A stretch of DNA of 64,000 nucleotides from an uncultured Oscillospiraceae bacterium (GTDB taxonomy: Bacteria > Bacillota > Clostridia > Oscillospirales > Oscillospiraceae), in the NCBI GenBank assembly GCA_910585815.1, contig CAJUFJ010000005.1, positions 17,570-81,569 of the forward strand, given 5' to 3'. The notes below the pieces were generated by a model, which saw only the letters and a list, made by a program, of their open reading frames with translations, was not told the origin of the DNA and searched no databases. The position numbers and the translations under genes are program-made. Positions 23,069 through 31,371 of this stretch are shown here, piece by piece (the first letter of the stretch is position 1; every line of letters starts with the position of its first letter).

Positions 23069-25432
23069 TCAGATATCGTCAAAGTCGAAGTCGGACAGGC
23101 TCTCTAAAACCGCCTGTTCGGCTTCCGTCGTCTCGTTCATCAGCAGTTCCGCCGCCTGCTGGGGGTTTACCCCCCAGATTTCCCCTAAATTCTCGGCGAT
23201 GTCGTTCTTCTCCTTGGGGGAGAAGTCAGCGAAGGCCCGGCGGAGGAACACCAGGGCCCGGCGGAAGGTCTCGTCGTCCAGGGTATTGAGGTAGTCGTCC
23301 AGCTGCCGCCACAGGGACAGCCGGGCAATGAGGGCGTAGCGGTTTTTCCCCGCCAGTCCCTCAAACCACCCCGCCCCTAAATCGGCGGGCACGCCGGGGG
23401 ACAGCCGCCGGGCCACCTCCCGGGCGAGGAGGTCCTCGTCCGCCGCCCCCCGCTCCAGCAAAATCGCCATGGCGAAGCCGGAGCACCGGGTATTCAAATC
23501 GTCCCGGTCGGAAATTTCCTCCAGCAGGGAAATCCACCGCGCCTCCTCCAGAAAGTCGTGGCTGAGCTGGAGGGTGTTGAGCTGGTCCATGGCCTTTGTC
23601 ACCGCCTGGGCGGCCTGGGCGTCGCAGACGCAGGCCTCCGCCAGGGTGAGGCAGGCCCGCAAGTACAATTGCTTTACAAGGGGCACCACCGGCTCCGCGT
23701 CAAACCGGCGCAGGTCGCCGTAGCGCACCACCAGGCTGAGCCGGGCGGCGGTGTCGGCTACGTCGGCAATGGCGGCGGCGTCCACCCCCAGCCCCTGGAG
23801 GACAGACAGGGCGTGCTGGGCGGCGGCGGGCATCCCGCACAGGAAGGCGTCCTGAAAGATGGAGGCCGCCTCCCCCAGGGAGGCGCTTTGGTCCGCCCGT
23901 TCCTTCAGGGCGAAGGCCGCCGCCCCCTGGATGGTGTCCCCCATCAGGGCGGATTCCACAATCTCGATCTCCGCCTCCGGGGTCCAGCGCAGCTCCCAGT
24001 ACTCCCCCCAGCTGGCCCCCTCCTGCCGGGAGGGGAGCAAGGCGGCGAAGTGGACTCCCAGCACCCGCAGGCGGTGGAGGAAGAAGGACCGGCGCAGGTC
24101 GGCCAGGGCGGCCCCCTCCGACTTCACATTCAGCTTCTCCCGTAAATCCAGGTCCAGCCGCTGGAGCTCGGCGGTGCGGAATTTCTCCAGCCGCAGCTCC
24201 TTCAGCTGGCGGTAGAAGTCCTCCTGCACGCTGGTGCGGGCCACCCCCTGGGGGAGGAAGCCTATCTTTTTGCCAATCTCGGTATCCGCCGCCGCCAGGG
24301 CCAGCTCGGAAAACTGCCCGTGGCCCATGGTGGTGACGGAGGCGTCCCGCAGGTCTGACAGGCTGGGGTACTTGCTCCCCCGCATGGCGCAGAGGGTTTG
24401 GGCCAGCCGGACGGCCTCGATCACCTCGGCGGAGGAGGTCAGATTACCCGCCCTCCGGTGGGCGGCGGCCAGCCGGGTGAGGTAGAGGTAGGGGGCCCGC
24501 CCCAGCCCGCCGGTGTGGAGGGCCTCCCACAGCAGCTCAAAGTAGGCCGGGGCCTTGTTCCCCGCCCCGTAGCCCGAGCGGGTGGTGAGCCGGTAGTAGG
24601 AGTAGGGCATCAGGGTGGCGCAGGCCTCCGCCCGGGGGAGGGATTTTTCCTCCCCGTCGGACATGGGGGCGTTCCCCTCCAGCCCGGCCACATGGAAGGC
24701 CCCGCAGACGCAGAAAATCTTTTCCGGGGAAATACCCGCGTCGATGGCCTGGCAGACCACCCGCTTCATGTAGGCCTCCCGCACCACCGTCTCGGCGGCG
24801 CGGCGGGGGTCGTCCGCCGAGGCCTCCCGCAGGTGAATACCAAATGTATTGCAGGTGGTTTGATATTCCTCAAAGTTTTCAATCTGCTCGAAATTCCGCT
24901 CCCAGAAGGTGTCGTGATCCTCGCCGGTGAGGGTTTCCAGGCGCTGGTACACCGATTCGGTGGTTTGGGCGACTCCCTCAGTCACCGCCTGCGGCGGCGA
25001 CAGCTCCCTCTTTGAGGGAGCCTCTTGGGCGATGTCATCGGAAACAGCCTCCCTCTCTGAGGGAGGTGGCACGGCAAAGTCGTGACGGAGGGAGTTTTCC
25101 TCCCCCTCCCGGAAGGCCAGAAACACCGACGAGGGCAGGTCCATAAACCGGCACTCCACCCCGTGTTCGTGGGCCCAGAGGATGGCCTGGACCTCCGGGG
25201 AGTAGATGGCGAAGGGCCACAGCACGGTGCGCACCGGCGGCGTTTTGGTGTAGGCCAGGATGGCGGCGGGAAATTCCGTCTCGGGATGGCACAGCCACTC
25301 CATCTGGTCGTTCAGGTCGCTGGGGCCCTCCACCAGCACCAGCCGGGGCTGGGCCCGGTCCAGCGCCTGCCGCAGGTGGTACGCCGCCGCCGGGGACAGG
25401 TGGCGCACCCCGAAAAATTTCGGTGTTTTCAT
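23069..25432 (-). CDS. DUF5682 family protein with an in-frame repeat insertion
   Basis: 787 residues from ATG 25432, which overlaps the MoxR gene stop by four bases. The N-terminus MKTPKFFGVRHLSPAAAYHL and the following VLVEGPSDLND match the DUF5682 family encoded with MoxR, VWA and SWIM genes. CVCGAFHVAGLEG near residues 235-248 is another conserved-looking patch. The biochemical role is unknown. Residues of about 113-155 (for example LRHDFAVPPPSE and KRELSPPQAVTEG) are encoded by an intergenic-type palindromic element (24972-25095) and look foreign to the fold. The rest is mostly helical and Ala/Leu-rich. Confidence 0.85.
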   Translation of the reverse strand: MKTPKFFGVRHLSPAAAYHLRQALDRAQPRLVLVEGPSDLNDQMEWLCHPETEFPAAILAYTKTPPVRTVLWPFAIYSPEVQAILWAHEHGVECRFMDLPSSVFLAFREGEENSLRHDFAVPPPSEREAVSDDIAQEAPSKRELSPPQAVTEGVAQTTESVYQRLETLTGEDHDTFWERNFEQIENFEEYQTTCNTFGIHLREASADDPRRAAETVVREAYMKRVVCQAIDAGISPEKIFCVCGAFHVAGLEGNAPMSDGEEKSLPRAEACATLMPYSYYRLTTRSGYGAGNKAPAYFELLWEALHTGGLGRAPYLYLTRLAAAHRRAGNLTSSAEVIEAVRLAQTLCAMRGSKYPSLSDLRDASVTTMGHGQFSELALAAADTEIGKKIGFLPQGVARTSVQEDFYRQLKELRLEKFRTAELQRLDLDLREKLNVKSEGAALADLRRSFFLHRLRVLGVHFAALLPSRQEGASWGEYWELRWTPEAEIEIVESALMGDTIQGAAAFALKERADQSASLGEAASIFQDAFLCGMPAAAQHALSVLQGLGVDAAAIADVADTAARLSLVVRYGDLRRFDAEPVVPLVKQLYLRACLTLAEACVCDAQAAQAVTKAMDQLNTLQLSHDFLEEARWISLLEEISDRDDLNTRCSGFAMAILLERGAADEDLLAREVARRLSPGVPADLGAGWFEGLAGKNRYALIARLSLWRQLDDYLNTLDDETFRRALVFLRRAFADFSPKEKNDIAENLGEIWGVNPQQAAELLMNETTEAEQAVLESLSDFDFDDI
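24972..25095. repeat. Palindromic MITE-like element inside the DUF5682 gene
   Basis: Terminal inverted repeats ACTCCCTCAGTCAC (24972-24985) and GTGACGGAGGGAGT (25082-25095) match at 13 of 14 positions. Inside are GAGGGAGGTGGCACGGC and a CTCCCTCTTTGAGGGAG hairpin, the same modules as in the intergenic elements at 13828, 17108 and 38450. It is read through in frame by the host gene. No clear target duplication could be assigned. Confidence 0.75.
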
Positions 25433-26523
25433 TTCCCGTTCAGCTCCCGGCAGGCCCGGTAGAGGGGCAGCCACTGGCTTCCCCGCTTCTTCATCACGTT
25501 CTCCAGATACTCCTTCCAGCTCACCTTGTCCTTCTCCTCGTCCTTCACCACCGCCCCCTGGAGGGCGGCGGCCAGGTCCTCGGGCATGATCCCGCCGTCC
25601 CCAAAGGAGCCGGCCAGGGCCATGGAGTTGCACAGCAGGGAGATGGCTTCGGCGGTGGACAGCACCCCGGAGGTGGTTTTCAGCTTTTGCTTGCCGTCCA
25701 GGGTGGCCCCGGAGCGCAGCTCCCGGAAGATGGTGACCACCTTCTCCACCGTATCTGTGTCGGGCTGGCGGGCGTTCAGGTCCAGCCCGGCGGACAGCTG
25801 CTCCACCCGGGTCTGGACAATATCCATCTCGTCCTGAATATTGGCGGGGGTGGGCAGGACCACGATGTTAAACCGCCGTTTCAGGGCGGCGGACATGTCG
25901 TTGACCCCCTTGTCCCGGGTGTTGGCAGTGGCAATTACGGAAAATCCCTTTTGGGCGGGGAGCTCCAGCCCCAGCTCGGGGACGGACAGCCGCTTTTCCG
26001 ACAGGATGGAGATAAGGGCGTCCTGAACCTCGCTGGCGCAGCGGGAAATTTCCTCCACCCGGGCGATGGAGCCCGACTCCATGGCCCGGTAGACGGGGCT
26101 CTTTACCATGGCCTCGGGGCAGGGGCCCTTGGCGATGAGCATAGCGTAGTTCCAGGAGTATTTGATCTGCTCCTCGGTGGTGCCGGCGGTGCCCTGGACC
26201 ACCTTGGTGGAGTCGCCGTTAACGGCGGCGGCCAGGTGCTCGCTGAGCCAGCTCTTGGCCGTCCCCGGCTCACCGATGAGAAGGAGGGCCCGGTCGGTGA
26301 CCAGGGTGGCAATGGCAATCTCCACCAGCCGCCGGTTGCCCATGTACTTGGGGGTGATGTCAACCCCCTTTACCGTCGTGCCGCCGGTGATGTAGGCCAG
26401 CACCGACCTGGGGGACATCTTCCACCCAGTGGGGACCGGGTCGGTCTCCGCCGCGATTAAAGCGTCCAGCTCCCGCTGAAAAAGCTCCTCCGCCGGGAGG
26501 CGCTGTACGTTTTTGTCAGACAT
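25429..26523 (-). CDS. MoxR-family AAA+ ATPase
   Basis: 364 residues. Walker A GEPGTAKSW is near residues 94-102. A Walker B-like strand reads SIARVEEISRC, with VEE instead of the usual LDE. ANTRDKGVND is sensor 1, and ALKRRF gives the arginine-finger region. MoxR ATPases remodel or mature partner proteins, usually together with a VWA protein, which is present in this operon. The start has GGAGGAATGCG and lies 15 bases after the HEAT-like gene; the end overlaps the DUF5682 start. Confidence 0.92.
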   Translation of the reverse strand: MSDKNVQRLPAEELFQRELDALIAAETDPVPTGWKMSPRSVLAYITGGTTVKGVDITPKYMGNRRLVEIAIATLVTDRALLLIGEPGTAKSWLSEHLAAAVNGDSTKVVQGTAGTTEEQIKYSWNYAMLIAKGPCPEAMVKSPVYRAMESGSIARVEEISRCASEVQDALISILSEKRLSVPELGLELPAQKGFSVIATANTRDKGVNDMSAALKRRFNIVVLPTPANIQDEMDIVQTRVEQLSAGLDLNARQPDTDTVEKVVTIFRELRSGATLDGKQKLKTTSGVLSTAEAISLLCNSMALAGSFGDGGIMPEDLAAALQGAVVKDEEKDKVSWKEYLENVMKKRGSQWLPLYRACRELNGK

Positions 26524-26538
26524 CGCGCATTCCTCCGA

Positions 26539-28458
26539 TTATTTGTTGATTTTCTCCCAGCTGTCCCACTCCGGGAAGGGCTCTCCCGCCCGCAGCCGCT
26601 CCACCGTCCAGGGGATGGCCTCCTGGAACTTGGCCCAGACCTGCTTCCGGCCCGCTTTGGCCTCCAGAAATTCCTCCAGCAGGGCGATGACCTCCTCCGG
26701 GGGCAGCACCTGACTGGCCTCGTGCAGCAGGTTCCACACCACGTACAGGTGGTTGGCCGAAGGGTTTTTGGCCATCGCCTTGCCGAACAGCCCCCGGGGA
26801 CTGCTCCCCAGCTGAATCAGCCAGCGGCTGTAGTGGTAGGGCAGGCCGGTTTCGTCCAGACGTTTTCGCAGATAGGGGGCCATCAGCTCCCGGCACCGCC
26901 CGTCCTCCGGGTTGACCAGCCGCATGAGGGTCCGGTCAAACTCGGGCACGTCCTCCCAGTAGTAGGCGAAGGGGGAAGCGCCGCCCCTTCTGGGCACGTC
27001 GGTGCAGACCGCCCGGGTAAGCCGCTCAATCCACCGGATATCCAGAGGTTCGGCGGCGGACTGGCCCCCATAGACCCGATATTCCTCCCCCTGGGGATAC
27101 CACCACACATCGCCCAGGGCTCGCAGCAGAACGGTGTTCAGGGTCTTTTTCCGCTCCGTGTCCTGACCCGGCTCCTCCGTCAAGATATAGGGGCCGTACT
27201 TCTCAAAGACCTCCGCCGCCGGGCAGGACAGCAGGGCGGCCGGGAAGCTGACGGACAGATACCGGGTCATGGCGGGGTGGCTGTCAAACAGATTCAGGCA
27301 GTAGTCCCGCAGGGGGCCGGGGCCGGTGTGGCGCATACAGGTCCGCAGGGTGTCGGTCAGCGTCACCCCTGCGAAGATAGATTTGCCCTTCTGATTGGTC
27401 AAACGGTCCAGGGCTTCCATGTGCTCATCGGCCCAGCGCCAGAAGTCCAGCATACCAGGAGAGTTTTTCTGTCCAATGGCCTGACACCACATACTTATGT
27501 CTGTACATTCCTCCTCGGTGGGGCGGACCTCGCCGGAGAGGAAGGGCTCCAGCCGCTTTTGCAGTCCGGCAGCAATCAGGTCCCCTGCCCACTCCCTGTG
27601 GCTGTGGTTCAGGGAATAGACAGATTTTGTGTCCTGTTCCAGCTCTGCCGCCCAGAACTCCCGGACCTCCCGCCCCTCCTGCTCGGACAGAGCCAGGAGC
27701 ACCGTATCCCGGCTTTTGCCCCGCTCCGTCCGGGCCAGTTCCAGCAGAACGGGCACGTTTGCCCCATCCTTTCCCAGGGCAAAAATAACCGCCGTGCGCA
27801 CGCCCCCCTTTGCCTGGGTGAGGATCTCCCTGAGCCAGGGAGTGGCCTCCGCCCCCTCAACGGCGGCGATGACCTCCACCCGGTGGGCCATCTCCTTCTT
27901 TCCAGCGGGATCGAAACCCTCCCTCAGAAGCGGCAGGACAGCGGGACCCATCTCCTTCAATATGTTGGCGCAAAGGGTACTGACCTCCCCATAGCTGTCC
28001 CCCAGGCCGTCTACCACCGCGGGCAGAATCCGGTAGTCGGTGAAAAACTCGGGGTGGTCCTCCCAGGCGGACTTTACAAGCTCCATCCGCCCGCCGCCGG
28101 TAGTGGTGAGGGCGGTAAGCAGGGGGCTGAGCTGGCTGTAGGACAGCTCCTGATACTGCCCGCTCCCGGCAGGCAGGGGGACCAGTTCTCCCTCCACGCC
28201 GGTCTGCCCCTGGGTGTAGACCACCGCGTCCACCAGGGCCAGGACGTCCAGCAGCAGGCCGGACCGCTCCCCTGCCGGGGCGGACAGCAGCTGTGTGAGA
28301 CCGGCGTCGATCTTTCCAAACACCGGGCTGGCCCCGGCCAGGGGTTTTAGCTGCTCCGCCGCGCGGCTTAGGCGGAAGTCCTCGGCCAGCAGGCCGACGC
28401 CGGCAATGGCGGCCTGCTCCAGCCGCTCCTTTACATCATAAAGGGGCCGTAAATTCAT
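26539..28458 (-). CDS. HEAT-like repeat protein of the MoxR/SWIM operon
   Basis: 639 residues, almost entirely helical, with HEAT-like units in the middle (for example EMGPAVLPLLREGFDP, AVEGAEATPWLREIL and ALGKDGANVPVLLELA). It has no catalytic motif. The position in the operon is that occupied by DUF5691-like proteins in related clusters, but I cannot assign that family with certainty. The likely role is a scaffold or recognition subunit. ATG 28458 (GGAGGTGGC upstream) is preferred over a GTG three codons earlier. Confidence 0.75.
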   Translation of the reverse strand: MNLRPLYDVKERLEQAAIAGVGLLAEDFRLSRAAEQLKPLAGASPVFGKIDAGLTQLLSAPAGERSGLLLDVLALVDAVVYTQGQTGVEGELVPLPAGSGQYQELSYSQLSPLLTALTTTGGGRMELVKSAWEDHPEFFTDYRILPAVVDGLGDSYGEVSTLCANILKEMGPAVLPLLREGFDPAGKKEMAHRVEVIAAVEGAEATPWLREILTQAKGGVRTAVIFALGKDGANVPVLLELARTERGKSRDTVLLALSEQEGREVREFWAAELEQDTKSVYSLNHSHREWAGDLIAAGLQKRLEPFLSGEVRPTEEECTDISMWCQAIGQKNSPGMLDFWRWADEHMEALDRLTNQKGKSIFAGVTLTDTLRTCMRHTGPGPLRDYCLNLFDSHPAMTRYLSVSFPAALLSCPAAEVFEKYGPYILTEEPGQDTERKKTLNTVLLRALGDVWWYPQGEEYRVYGGQSAAEPLDIRWIERLTRAVCTDVPRRGGASPFAYYWEDVPEFDRTLMRLVNPEDGRCRELMAPYLRKRLDETGLPYHYSRWLIQLGSSPRGLFGKAMAKNPSANHLYVVWNLLHEASQVLPPEEVIALLEEFLEAKAGRKQVWAKFQEAIPWTVERLRAGEPFPEWDSWEKINK

Positions 28459-28471
28459 AGATGCCACCTCC

Positions 28472-29908
28472 TCAATACAGTAACCGGATTATTTTCTCCG
28501 GTGTGACTACGCTGTAGGGGTGCAGGCAGAGGGAGCGGTCCCCCTGGTGGTAGAACATCAGGCCGAACAGGGCGCTGCCCGCCGGCAGCGCCTCCGGGAG
28601 CATGGCCAGCCGGGCGGTGGAGGCGTGGTCAGGGCCGTCCTCGGGCCGGTCCCGCAGGACGATCCGGTCGCCGGCGGGGTCCTCCAGCACGAAGTCCTCC
28701 CCCACCTTGCCCAGCGCGCCCACGGGGACCAGCACCGCCAGAAATTTGGGGGCCAGGGTATTCTTAATGGAGCCCCTGGTCAGCTTCACCGCCGCCGCCA
28801 GGCCGGGCTGGGCCAGGGCGGGCAGGGCGGCCTGCTCCTTCGCCGTGAGGGGGCGGGGGATGGCGCTCTCCCAGCGCACCCGCCGGTCCCCCTCCCCGGG
28901 GTAGATATACAGGGTGGGGACCTCCAGCGCGCCGAAGCGGCTGTCCTCCCCCTTCACATGTTTCAGCGCCTTCATGGGGCGCAGGTTCCGGGTCTGAAAG
29001 AGGCTCCCGCTGTCCAGGTCGATCCACCAGCCCCGCTCCACATACTCCTTTTTGGCCGGGTCAAAGGCCACGTCGAAGGACAGCTGAACCAGCCGGACCT
29101 GCTCCCGGACGGAGCCGATGGCCCCCAGGTCCTCCAGCTTCCACACGCCCCCCAGGGCCTCAAAGAGGGCGGAATCCTCGGGGGAGAAGCTGCCCGCCTC
29201 CAGCTTGTTCTGGAGAAAGGTCCGGGCCTTTTTGATGGTGGACCGCAGGGCTACCAGAATGTGCAGGGCCTCAGCATAGGCCCCCTCCGCCCCCTCCGGG
29301 TCCTGCTGGACGGTGCGTACCGCCAGGGCGATGCGGGTGAAGGCGGTCTGCGGGCCGGTGAGGTAGCAGCTGCCCAGGTCCTTGGCCAGCTTGTCATAGG
29401 TCTTGGCCGAGGCCCCGGCCAGCGCCCCCAGGCCGGAGGTAAGAAGGTCGTCCACCATCCGCTCCGCCATGTCCAGCCCCTCCAGCTGTTTGGCCAGCTT
29501 TTTCTTCTGGACGGCGGTGTTGGGCTTTTTGGGCTTTGCTGGCCCTTCCGCCTCCTTTTTGGCCGCCCGGGCCGCCTGTTTGGCCCGCTTGTCGGCAATT
29601 TCCCGGGGCAGCTCCGCCAGCTCAAAGGACCCGCCGGCCAGCTGCTGGAACATCAGCCCCAGGGCATGCTTGCAGGGGAACTGCCTGCTGGGGCAGGAGC
29701 ACCGGCACACCGGGGCGGTCGGGTCCGTCCAGTCAATGGACACCTGGTAGGGGTTCTTGCCGCTGCCGGCGCACTCCGCCCAGTAGAGGGTGCCGTCCTC
29801 CGTCCGGTGCAGGGCGGAGAAGCTGCCCTTCTTCCACAGCTTCCGCCCGTTCTCCGCCGCCGCGGGGTTGGGGGCCTGAAGCAGAATCGTCTGTTCCGTC
29901 AAGGTCAT
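28472..29908 (-). CDS. SWIM zinc-finger protein, first gene of the MoxR/VWA operon
   Basis: 478 residues. Near residues 67-85 is a SWIM zinc finger, CRCSCPSRQFPCKHALGLM (CxC..CxH spacing), a DNA- or protein-binding module. A Lys/Ala-rich low-complexity linker follows (about 105-135), then a ~330-residue C-terminal part of unknown fold. It heads the minus-strand operon SWIM, HEAT-like, MoxR, DUF5682, VWA, with 13 bases to the next gene. The start ATG 29908 has AAGGAGTGAGTGG upstream. Confidence 0.85.
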   Translation of the reverse strand: MTLTEQTILLQAPNPAAAENGRKLWKKGSFSALHRTEDGTLYWAECAGSGKNPYQVSIDWTDPTAPVCRCSCPSRQFPCKHALGLMFQQLAGGSFELAELPREIADKRAKQAARAAKKEAEGPAKPKKPNTAVQKKKLAKQLEGLDMAERMVDDLLTSGLGALAGASAKTYDKLAKDLGSCYLTGPQTAFTRIALAVRTVQQDPEGAEGAYAEALHILVALRSTIKKARTFLQNKLEAGSFSPEDSALFEALGGVWKLEDLGAIGSVREQVRLVQLSFDVAFDPAKKEYVERGWWIDLDSGSLFQTRNLRPMKALKHVKGEDSRFGALEVPTLYIYPGEGDRRVRWESAIPRPLTAKEQAALPALAQPGLAAAVKLTRGSIKNTLAPKFLAVLVPVGALGKVGEDFVLEDPAGDRIVLRDRPEDGPDHASTARLAMLPEALPAGSALFGLMFYHQGDRSLCLHPYSVVTPEKIIRLLY

Positions 29909-30008
29909 GGACCACTCACTCCTTCAAAGGCTGTCACACAGCTTTTTCCAAATCCTTTTCTCTCCCCGCCGGGGAGACCGCTTCTGTGGTTTCCGCCGCG
30001 CAAAAAAG

Positions 30009-30038
30009 CAGGCAGGTCCCGTCTTCCGGACCTGCCTG
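30009..30038 (-). terminator. Terminator of the signalling operon
   Basis: CAGGCAGGTCC (30009-30019) pairs with GGACCTGCCTG (30028-30038). On the minus strand the stem is followed by GCTTTTTTG. It ends the operon whose last gene stops at 30081. Confidence 0.85.
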
Positions 30039-30080
30039 GCGCGTTCCATAGATTTTGATATGCCCCAGACGTCCGGGATT

Positions 30081-30443
30081 TCAGGACAGGGCCTGTTCAA
30101 ACACCTTCAGCAGCTGCTCCTGGTGGAAGGGTTTGTCCACAAAGCCCTTAGCTCCGATGGCCTTGGCCCGTTCAAAGGTGTCGTCATATGCCAGCGAGGA
30201 CACCATGACAATCCTCGCGTCCGGGTTGCTTTTCAGGATGATCTCCGCGGCGTCCAGCCCGTCCATCCCCTGCATGATAATATCCATTGTCACCAGGTCG
30301 GGCTTCACCGCCGCGTACTGCTCAATGGCCTCCTCGCCGCTGCGGCAGTAGGCCGCAACCTCGTAGTCGGTCCCTTTCAGGGTGTCCTCCAGCTGGACAC
30401 GCACCAGTCTGGAATCGTCCACCACCATTATCCGCCTGCTCAT
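30081..30443 (-). CDS. Single-domain response regulator (CheY-like)
   Basis: 120 residues, one receiver domain and no output domain. MSRRIMVVDDSRLVR gives the acidic pair, MDIIMQGMDG carries the phospho-acceptor Asp (near 54), SSLAYDD the Ser/Thr switch and DKPFHQEQL the conserved Lys. As the last gene after a CheX-like protein, it is a plausible diffusible phospho-messenger in this four-gene system. ATG 30443 with AAAGGGGGTATC upstream is preferred; the frame extends 19 codons further without a good site. Confidence 0.9.
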   Translation of the reverse strand: MSRRIMVVDDSRLVRVQLEDTLKGTDYEVAAYCRSGEEAIEQYAAVKPDLVTMDIIMQGMDGLDAAEIILKSNPDARIVMVSSLAYDDTFERAKAIGAKGFVDKPFHQEQLLKVFEQALS

Positions 30444-30459
30444 TTCTGCGATACCCCCT

Positions 30460-30942
30460 TTAGCTCTTGTCGGCCCCGTCCCCCTGAGGACAGGGCACAT
30501 GGTGAATCAGCTGCGCGCCCTCACTGTGCTCGTCAGAGTAGGTGAGGATAAACTGTACCTCCTGCCCCTCCGGCTCATAGCGCCCGTGGTAAAACACGGG
30601 GGTGCCGAAGCGGGCGGGTATCTGAGTTGCCTGGAACATTGCCCCCGTCACCTTGCCGCACAGCACGTTGAGATACTCCTTGCTGAACTCCTCCAGGTCC
30701 TCGGGCGTCACCGCCTCCTCATGGAAGGAGTTGCAGGCCATGCGGGCCAGCAGGCTCTTGTCGGCGCAGAGGGTCAGGCTGGTGTTAAACCCCCGGTCGA
30801 AGGTGATATGGACGGTGCAAAGGTCCTCCCCCGGCGGCTGTTCGCCCTGGTGCAGGCGCACGCCGGCGGTGCGTTCGGTTACATCCTGAAGGGCCTGATC
30901 CAGTATCTGTTCCAGCTCCTCCTTGGTCATGGCATGATTCAT
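30460..30942 (-). CDS. CheX-like chemotaxis phosphatase-family protein
   Basis: 160 residues. The central part (about 40-130) resembles the CheC/CheX/FliY fold: DLCTVHITFDRGFNTSLTL, then SLLARMACNSF and DLEEFSKEYLNVLCGKV, with the E..N spacing of the CheX phosphatase helix visible in EEFSKEYLNVL. CheX dephosphorylates CheY-P. It lies between two receiver-domain genes, which supports that role. Assignment rests on pattern and context. Confidence 0.7.
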   Translation of the reverse strand: MNHAMTKEELEQILDQALQDVTERTAGVRLHQGEQPPGEDLCTVHITFDRGFNTSLTLCADKSLLARMACNSFHEEAVTPEDLEEFSKEYLNVLCGKVTGAMFQATQIPARFGTPVFYHGRYEPEGQEVQFILTYSDEHSEGAQLIHHVPCPQGDGADKS

Positions 30943-30945
30943 ATA

Positions 30946-31371
30946 TCAAAGCTCCTCCGTCTGCTCCGGCCAGCCCTGCTCGCCGGGCTCCAGCACGCGC
31001 CGGACCCGCTCCAGCAGGTCATCGGGGAAGAAGGGCTTCAGGATGTAGTCCCGGATGCCCAGCTTGATGCCCTCCATCACCGATTTCTTGTCCTCCATGC
31101 CGGTCAGCATAATCACCGGGATTTCGGCCCGGCCCTCCATCGCCCGGATCTCCCGCAGGGTCTCAAAGCCGTCCTTGGGCATCATGCGGATGTCCAGCAG
31201 AATCAGGTCGGGCTTTTTCCGCTCCAGATACCGCAGGGCCCGCGCGCCGGAATTGACGGTGACCACGTCGTAGTACTCCCCCAGGGCGTCGGTGATCCGC
31301 AGCAGAATAATGGCCGCGTCGTCCACCGCTAAAATGCACTTTTTGCCGGATCTTACTCCCGGGTTAATCAT
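30946..31371 (-). CDS. Response regulator receiver protein
   Basis: 141 residues from ATG 31371, overlapping the end of the kinase gene by eight bases; AAGGAGG is nine bases upstream. Receiver motifs: ILAVDDAA, LLDIRMMPKDG with the phospho-acceptor Asp, MLTGMED and LKPFFPDDL. It has no DNA-binding domain; only a short acidic tail follows. Probably the direct partner of the adjoining hybrid kinase. Confidence 0.88.
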   Translation of the reverse strand: MINPGVRSGKKCILAVDDAAIILLRITDALGEYYDVVTVNSGARALRYLERKKPDLILLDIRMMPKDGFETLREIRAMEGRAEIPVIMLTGMEDKKSVMEGIKLGIRDYILKPFFPDDLLERVRRVLEPGEQGWPEQTEEL

